Shown: one piece after another, positions 7,462 to 12,150 of the stretch
How the letters are laid out: every line of letters starts with the position of its first letter
Position numbering within the stretch: the stretch's first letter is position 1
DNA from: Actinomycetes bacterium
GTDB lineage: Bacteria > Actinomycetota > Acidimicrobiia > Acidimicrobiales > Acidimicrobiaceae
Reading direction: 5' to 3'
Length of the DNA stretch: 12,150 nt
NCBI GenBank assembly: GCA_021792075.1
Contig: JAJYVK010000016.1
Coordinates: 1 to 12,150, forward strand
Translations under genes and position numbers: made by a program
The notes under the pieces: generated by a model
Database searches by the model: none
What the model saw: the letters and a program-made list of their open reading frames with translations, nothing else
What the model was told of the DNA's origin: nothing

Positions 7462-8160
7462 GTGAACATAGTAATCGTTGAAGACGACGTCAAGATAGCG
7501 AGCTTTCTGGCCAAAGGTCTTAAGGCCGAGGGATACGCTACGATGACGATCTCCGACGGAGACGAGGCTCTGAACGCCATTCCAGCAATGGGCAATGACA
7601 TAGACCTTGTTCTTCTCGATCTTTCGCTGCCAGGCAAGGATGGCAAGGTTCTCCTCACCTCTTGGAGAGCAAAGAAGTTCACGAGGCCAGTGATTATTCT
7701 GACGGCGCGTGATGACACCTCGGACAAGATTGAAGGGCTTGACGCTGGCGCTAACGACTACGTGACCAAGCCTTTCTCCTTTGCCGAATTGCTGGCACGC
7801 ATTCGAGCTGCACTTCGGGGGGCGGATCAGACCTCCACTACTCTATTGCAGGTGCTTGACCTGAACTTGGATCTCGTTACGAAGGTTGCCTGGCGTGAAG
7901 GGGTGCGCATCGACCTTGCGCCGAAGGAGTGGGCGCTTCTCGAACTTTTCATGCGCAGTCCAAACCAGGTTCTCTCCCGTATGCAGATTCTGAACCACGT
8001 TTGGGACTATTCATTCGATCCGGGAAGCAACATTGTCGACGTCTACGTTGGATATCTGAGAAAAAAGATAAATACTCCTGGAAAGACAGAACTACTGCAG
8101 ACGATACGGGGCGCGGGCTATAGGTTCCTTCCACCCCAGTTCCAGTCGGCGCCGGTATAG
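7462..8160 (+). CDS. OmpR-family response regulator
   Basis: A 232-residue cytoplasmic transcription factor, the partner of the histidine kinase just upstream. The receiver domain (1-120) has the acidic pocket EDD (7-9), phosphoacceptor D53 in LLDLSLPGKDG, T81 in LTARDD and K103 in YVTKPFSFAELLARI. The C-terminal winged helix (about 128-223) carries DLAPKEWALLELFM, RMQILNHVWD, the recognition helix region NIVDVYVGYLRKKI and the wing TIRGAGYRF. Length and motifs are standard for the family. The start is GTG 7462 behind a strong GGAGG. Targets are unknown; autoregulation and control of the upstream Ser/Thr-rich gene are inference. The gene ends 14 bp from the convergent LOG gene, with no evident terminator in between. 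Confidence 0.95.
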   Translation: MNIVIVEDDVKIASFLAKGLKAEGYATMTISDGDEALNAIPAMGNDIDLVLLDLSLPGKDGKVLLTSWRAKKFTRPVIILTARDDTSDKIEGLDAGANDYVTKPFSFAELLARIRAALRGADQTSTTLLQVLDLNLDLVTKVAWREGVRIDLAPKEWALLELFMRSPNQVLSRMQILNHVWDYSFDPGSNIVDVYVGYLRKKINTPGKTELLQTIRGAGYRFLPPQFQSAPV

Positions 8161-8174
8161 CAGGCTCGGTGAAC

Positions 8175-9251
8175 TCAGTAGCGGCTGGCCTCGCCGCCGG
8201 CAAGAACGCCGGAGGTTGCAGCGCTGGGCAATTTGTTCAAAGCATCTATGAAGCTGCGTAGGCGGCCATGTGAAACCTGGTTGAATCGTAGCGAGAGCCG
8301 GAACAGAGAGAGGTAGTCGTTGTCGGCGACCTCCTGAGGAGTTGCTTCAGTTCTTTCGATGACGCCTTCGATGCATATGTCTGAGAAGGTCTCATTCAAG
8401 TATTTCAGCTCTTCATCACTGACGCAGCTGTTGGTTCGCACGATCAATCGGTTGCCTACGAATCGGAGGCTGTGATAGTTACGGTAGAAATTGACGATCT
8501 CTTCGACTGCCTCATCAACGCTCTGTGTGATCAGGTAAAGGGACTGGTCTGCTGGTGATATGAAGCCCCTCGATATCGCCTCCTGTTTCAGGAACCTCTC
8601 CCAGGCCTGCCAGTAGCTGCCTCCCTTTGCATCCAGTAGTATGACCGGCGCAGGCACAGCTTTGCCGGTCTGGATCAATGTCAAGATCTCGAAACTTTCG
8701 TCAAGGGTTCCAAATCCTCCAGGCATGACGACGAAACCATGTGACTCCTTCACCAGCATCAGTTTGCGCGTGAAGAAGTATTTCATGCTGACGAGCTTTG
8801 GATCATTGGCTATGACATAGTTGGCAAACTGTTCGTGTGGGAGCTTGATGTTGACTCCAAAGCTCATCTCTGGACCTGCGCCTTCCAGCCCGGCCTGCAT
8901 GATCCCTTGACCTGCTCCGGTGACGGTCATCCAACCCTGCTTGGCAAGCCGCTCGGAGACCTCTCGCGCAACCTCGTATGTCGGATCAGAGGGGTTGGTA
9001 CGTGCTGAACCGAACAGAGTGATCTTGCGCTGAAGGTGGTACGGTTCGAATACCTTAAATGCGTTCGCAAGCTCCCGTAGCGAGTCCGATGCAATCTTAA
9101 GGTCAAGCCTTTGGACGTCAGATGCAGCCATGTCAATTGCTGTCGAGAGAAGGTGGCCAAGCACGTCACGGTTGTCTGAAACCTCGAGCTGATCGAGGAT
9201 CATGGTGACGAGAAGATCAATTTGTTCTGATTCCGAAAGCTTTTCAGTCAC
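8175..9251 (-). CDS. Extended LOG-family Rossmann-fold protein (TIGR00730-like)
   Basis: A 358-residue protein with a LOG/lysine-decarboxylase-like core at about residues 75-260. Core motifs are ITLFGSAR (77-84), TGAGQGIMQAG (111-121), F-F-T-R-K (159-164), and the signature PGGFGTLDE (177-185) followed by ILTLIQTGK. In characterised LOG proteins this fold hydrolyses nucleoside 5'-monophosphates to free base and ribose 5-phosphate, for example cytokinin ribotides; the older 'lysine decarboxylase' label is considered wrong. Here about 70 N-terminal helical residues and nearly 100 C-terminal residues flank the core, making it longer than the roughly 180-200 residue minimal enzymes. The substrate is unknown. 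The start is GTG 9251 with AGGAG four bases before it (9256-9260 on the plus strand). It lies 76 bp downstream of fbiC on the same strand. Confidence 0.9.
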   Translation of the reverse strand: MTEKLSESEQIDLLVTMILDQLEVSDNRDVLGHLLSTAIDMAASDVQRLDLKIASDSLRELANAFKVFEPYHLQRKITLFGSARTNPSDPTYEVAREVSERLAKQGWMTVTGAGQGIMQAGLEGAGPEMSFGVNIKLPHEQFANYVIANDPKLVSMKYFFTRKLMLVKESHGFVVMPGGFGTLDESFEILTLIQTGKAVPAPVILLDAKGGSYWQAWERFLKQEAISRGFISPADQSLYLITQSVDEAVEEIVNFYRNYHSLRFVGNRLIVRTNSCVSDEELKYLNETFSDICIEGVIERTEATPQEVADNDYLSLFRLSLRFNQVSHGRLRSFIDALNKLPSAATSGVLAGGEASRY

Positions 9252-9327
9252 GACTCTCCTATAAAATGCGGCTAAATTACAGCATTAAGATGTTACATCG
9301 CTCCGCGCCAGTTCTGGTTTGCGACTC
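9252..9327 (-). promoter_or_regulatory. fbiC-LOG intergenic region, possible LOG promoter
   Basis: A 76-bp AT-rich spacer. On the minus strand TGTAAT at about 9276-9281 resembles a -10 box but lacks a convincing -35. An 11-bp perfect odd palindrome, GATGTTACATC, lies at 9289-9299. Separate transcription of the LOG gene is therefore possible, though read-through from fbiC is equally compatible. Confidence 0.3.
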
Positions 9328-11739
9328 CTAAACGAGCTGGTAAAGGGTAGTGCGTTGTGCGAGAGGCCGTCCCAAAGGCTCCACCAAAGATTCGAAGTCC
9401 TCTCTTGTCAGCTCTTGCCCATGGACAGCGCCGGCGGCACGGGAAATGTTCTCGCCCATGAGCGTTCCGCCAAGGTCATTCGTGCCTGCTTGAAGAAGTT
9501 GCCTAGCGCCGTATACCCCCATCTTTACCCAGCTTGCCTGGATGTTGGGCACTAGGTGCTGGTAGCTTATCCGGGCCACCGCATGCATGAGAAGAGCTTC
9601 TCTGAAGGTTGGTCCTTTGCGTGCCTTCTTTTGCAGGTAGATCGGTGATGCCATGTGTACAAAGGGCAAGGGAACGAACTCAGTGAAACCATGAGTATCC
9701 TGCTGCAGTCTACGTGTGATTGCGATGTGCTTCGCCCAGCTCCTGGGGTTCTCGATGGAGCCGAACATTATCGTTATGTTCGAGCGAAGGCCGACTTCAT
9801 GAGCCGTTTTGTGAATTTCGAGCCAGCGATCGGTCTTGATCTTGTCGGGACAAAGCATTGCGCGCACCTCATCGTCGAGAATCTCGGCTGCGGTACCGGG
9901 TAAAGACTTCAGGCCGGCGTCTTTGCACTGGGTCAGATAGTCCTTCAGGTCGACTCCCAGCCTTCTGGCACCCTCATGAATCTCAAGAGCTGAAAACCCA
10001 TGGATGTGGATTGATTCCGACCCCTTCTTCACAGCGTCGATGATCTGAAGGTAATAGTCACCGTCGAAGGAGGGGTGGATTCCTCCTTGAAGACAGACCT
10101 CGGTCGCCCCAGCCTGTTCCGCTTCCGCTACTCTTTCGCTTACCTCCGATAGTTCGAGAAGATATGGGCTTCCACGAAGGTTGAGCGAGAGCGGCCCTTT
10201 TGAAAAAGCGCAAAATCTGCACTTGAATGTGCAGACATTTGTGTAGTTGATGTTTCGGTTCTTGACGAATGTCACCACATCACCGGAGATCTCTTTTCTT
10301 AGTTGATCGGCGGTCTCGGCTACATATCTCAAGTCGTTGCCACGGGCTGAGAAAAGCTTGTATATTTGTTCTTCGTCTGGGAGGACTCCCTTGAGAGCGG
10401 CGTCGCATATCTCGGTCACCTCTGAGGGTTCCGGCTTGAGCGAGAGTTCCCGAACCAGCGACCATTTCGGTTGCTCGGTGGAGTGGATCGAGCCAACCAG
10501 TTGCGGCGGCTCCGAGTCGCCTCCTGACACCCACGAATCCGGGCGCCCGTATAAAAACGAGTCGCTATTTGATATGAGGTGAAAGCTGAGTTCAGAGCTG
10601 ATCCACTTCGAGTCGTTGAACTCCGGATAGATCGGAAGCCGTGGCACGAGATGAACTCCTGTGCCAGCAAGCCAAGTCTCGAGCTTTGAGAGGCTGGGCC
10701 AGGGTCTTTCGGGGTTTACGTGATCGATGGTCAGCGGGGATATACCACCGAGGTCGTCAATTCCTGCGTCGATGAGATCGAGTACCCCATCGGATAGATT
10801 TGGAGGTGCCTGGAGGTGCACGGTCGGGGGAAGAATCAGACGCGCCAAGCCAATTGTTCTCAGGAAGGCTTCCGAGGAGGCCGGCTCAGAATGAGCCATA
10901 GCGGTATTTGGCTTGGGAAGGAAATTCTGAATGATCACTTCTTGTATATGTTCGTACTCTTGAGCTATTTCGGCGATCGTTTCGAGTGCGTGGATCCTGT
11001 CTTTTTCAGACTCGCCGATGCCGACTAGAATTCCTGTGGTGAAGGGTACCATAGCCTTGCCTGCGTCAATAAGTGCTGTGACGCGCCGTTCAGGACTCTT
11101 GTCCGGTGCGAGTCTGTGAGCTTTGAGGTTTGGATCGAGGCTTTCTATCATCATCCCTTGCGAGGCCGAGACATCTTTCAAGTACGAGAACTCTTGAACA
11201 GAAAGAGCGCCGGCGTTCAGGTGAGGGATCAAACTGGTGTTTTCCAGCACGGCTTGAGCCGCTCGGTGAAGATACTCGGTTGTGCTGGTCATACCGAGTT
11301 CAGCTAGGAACTCAGCAGCAGCGGGGTACCGCAGTTCAGGTTTCTCGCCCAGCGTGAAAAGTGCCTCTGTGCAGCCGTATCTCTCTCCGTCTTCTGCAAT
11401 TTGTACAACTTCGTCCAGACTCTGATAGGGGTGCGACAGCTGCCTTGGTGCCTTGGCAAAAGTGCAGTAGCCGCACCTGTCACGGCAAAGCATCGTCAGT
11501 GGAATGAAGACCTTGGGCGAGAACGTGATTGCCTTGCCGAATTGTTTTATCTTGATCTGTCGTGCGCGAAAAAGCAGCTCTGCAGTGGAAAGATCGGAAT
11601 AGTTGACTGGCATGTATCCAACCCTATCAAATTCGAGCTGAGTGCTCATGACATTCCCCCCCAACGAAGCCAGCTCTCTCAAAGCCGGTGAATCGAGGCT
11701 GGGCTCGAATTCGTAGGGGGCAGGAGAGCCGCCTAGCAA
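9328..11739 (-). CDS. fbiC: 7,8-didemethyl-8-hydroxy-5-deazariboflavin (FO) synthase, CofG-CofH fusion
   Basis: Bifunctional radical-SAM enzyme that joins 5-amino-6-ribitylaminouracil and tyrosine to form FO, the chromophore of coenzyme F420. In archaea and cyanobacteria two proteins do this; actinobacteria use this fusion. The CofG half (about 75-360) has the 4Fe-4S motif CRDRCGYC (C85, C89, C92), ALFTLGEKPE, FTTGILVGIGE, and SPLTIDHVNPERPWP. The CofH half (about 470-800) has CTFKCRFC (C503, C507, C510), EVCLQGGIHP, IHGFSALEI, LPGTAAEILDDEVR, GFTEFVPLPFVH and NDLGGTLMGENISR. Both clusters are intact, and much of the sequence aligns by eye with M. tuberculosis FbiC (about 856 residues). The start is uncertain: TTG 11739 keeps the N-terminal helix (ALRELASLGG) aligned with the family but has no ribosome site; ATG 11649 follows a G-rich tract and would remove 30 residues. 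It follows pgl almost without a gap. Confidence 0.96.
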   Translation of the reverse strand: MLGGSPAPYEFEPSLDSPALRELASLGGNVMSTQLEFDRVGYMPVNYSDLSTAELLFRARQIKIKQFGKAITFSPKVFIPLTMLCRDRCGYCTFAKAPRQLSHPYQSLDEVVQIAEDGERYGCTEALFTLGEKPELRYPAAAEFLAELGMTSTTEYLHRAAQAVLENTSLIPHLNAGALSVQEFSYLKDVSASQGMMIESLDPNLKAHRLAPDKSPERRVTALIDAGKAMVPFTTGILVGIGESEKDRIHALETIAEIAQEYEHIQEVIIQNFLPKPNTAMAHSEPASSEAFLRTIGLARLILPPTVHLQAPPNLSDGVLDLIDAGIDDLGGISPLTIDHVNPERPWPSLSKLETWLAGTGVHLVPRLPIYPEFNDSKWISSELSFHLISNSDSFLYGRPDSWVSGGDSEPPQLVGSIHSTEQPKWSLVRELSLKPEPSEVTEICDAALKGVLPDEEQIYKLFSARGNDLRYVAETADQLRKEISGDVVTFVKNRNINYTNVCTFKCRFCAFSKGPLSLNLRGSPYLLELSEVSERVAEAEQAGATEVCLQGGIHPSFDGDYYLQIIDAVKKGSESIHIHGFSALEIHEGARRLGVDLKDYLTQCKDAGLKSLPGTAAEILDDEVRAMLCPDKIKTDRWLEIHKTAHEVGLRSNITIMFGSIENPRSWAKHIAITRRLQQDTHGFTEFVPLPFVHMASPIYLQKKARKGPTFREALLMHAVARISYQHLVPNIQASWVKMGVYGARQLLQAGTNDLGGTLMGENISRAAGAVHGQELTREDFESLVEPLGRPLAQRTTLYQLV

Positions 11740-11742
11740 CTT

Positions 11743-12150
11743 TTATACAGCTGATGAAGCAGCTTCGTGGTCGATGATGAGATTTATGTGTTTGGCCCTG
11801 ATCCGAGATACTGGAAGAGAGAGGTCGCCTTCCAATAGACCTTTGACCGCCTGGGCTTTATCTTTCCCACTTGTGGTGATTATTACGAGTTCAGCTGTGG
11901 AAATTGCCTGGAGGCTCAAAGTCAGCCGGCAATATGGGTTTCTTCCGCTTGGGTCGTAGTTGGAGAGATAGAGATCTTGGGTCTGGCGGTCCGGCGCTAT
12001 GGCGGGAGAGCGCGCAAACAGGCTAGCCGTGTGTCCGTCTGGCCCCATTCCAAGATGCACCAGCCAAGGTCTTGGAGCCGCCTTTATCTTGTCGGCGTAC
12101 TCTTTTGCGACTGTCTCACACTGTCTGTAGTCCGATGACGGTTTCCCGGA
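11743..12150 (-). CDS. pgl: 6-phosphogluconolactonase (C-terminal part; 5' end beyond window)
   Basis: Hydrolyses 6-phosphogluconolactone to 6-phosphogluconate in the oxidative pentose phosphate pathway. The minus-strand frame is open from the right window edge to the TAA at 11743-11745, giving 135 visible residues; the family is about 230-260 long, so roughly the C-terminal half is present. The GTG at 12060 is internal. The signature WLVHLGMGPDGHTASLF, with the catalytic-site GPDGH, is near visible residue 30, followed by RLTLSLQAI, ELVIITTSGKDKA and a short C-terminus. The stop is only 3 bp from the putative TTG of fbiC, implying a shared message. In actinobacteria this gene commonly follows zwf and opcA, which would lie to the right, but that is outside what can be seen. 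Confidence 0.92.
   Translation of the reverse strand, partial: SGKPSSDYRQCETVAKEYADKIKAAPRPWLVHLGMGPDGHTASLFARSPAIAPDRQTQDLYLSNYDPSGRNPYCRLTLSLQAISTAELVIITTSGKDKAQAVKGLLEGDLSLPVSRIRAKHINLIIDHEAASSAV

Noticed and set aside
8161..8174. Possible terminator between the response regulator and the LOG gene.
   Set aside because: The gap is 14 bp. The nearby GCCGGC/GCCGG stretch lies inside the LOG coding region and has no T-run.
1..12150. Search for CRISPR, toxin-antitoxin, phage-defence, insertion sequence, tRNA or rRNA signals.
   Set aside because: No regularly spaced repeats, transposase or nuclease motifs, terminal inverted repeats or RNA gene signatures were seen; the gene content is metabolic and signalling.

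Overview
The window most likely comes from an actinobacterium, and within that phylum an Acidimicrobiia-like lineage is my best guess. The main reasons are a fused CofG-CofH FO synthase (FbiC), which is the actinobacterial form of the coenzyme F420 enzyme; a TPR protein with an Arg/Gly-rich N-terminus near a HAD-IIA phosphatase, as in the mycobacterial Rv1691/Rv1692 pair; frequent GTG and TTG starts; and moderate GC content (judged by eye, clearly lower than in streptomycetes or mycobacteria). The placement is inferred from gene content. No rRNA or other phylogenetic marker was available.

Left part (1-5172): a TPR protein that is open at the left edge is followed by an FbaB-type class I fructose-bisphosphate aldolase, both on the + strand. 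A DUF1015 gene converges on the aldolase. It diverges from a HAD-IIA sugar/glycerol-phosphate phosphatase gene, which is followed 31 bp later by a zinc-independent NADP-dependent medium-chain oxidoreductase of the CurA/prostaglandin-reductase type. This part is mostly central and housekeeping metabolism.

Middle part (5173-8160): a small membrane-anchored or secreted Ser/Thr-rich protein of unknown function lies upstream of a complete OmpR-type two-component system, a membrane histidine kinase with a winged-helix response regulator. All are on the + strand. The kinase and regulator are clearly one transcription unit. The Ser/Thr-rich gene is a plausible partner or target, but that is inference.

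Right part (8161-12150, - strand): reading leftward there is a 6-phosphogluconolactonase (pgl, open at the right edge), then fbiC 3 bp after the pgl stop if its upstream TTG start is used, then an extended LOG-family protein after 76 bp. The pgl-fbiC contiguity places F420 biosynthesis beside the oxidative pentose phosphate pathway. That is suggestive because F420-dependent glucose-6-phosphate dehydrogenase makes the Pgl substrate.

No rRNA, tRNA, CRISPR array, insertion sequence, phage gene or convincing rho-independent terminator was seen. No intergenic stretch exceeds 300 bp. I do not see a clearly new multi-gene system. The best leads are the orphan Ser/Thr-rich protein next to the two-component system, a DUF1015 protein that lacks its usual N-terminal segment, and an exact 27-bp repeat in the disordered N-terminus of the TPR protein.
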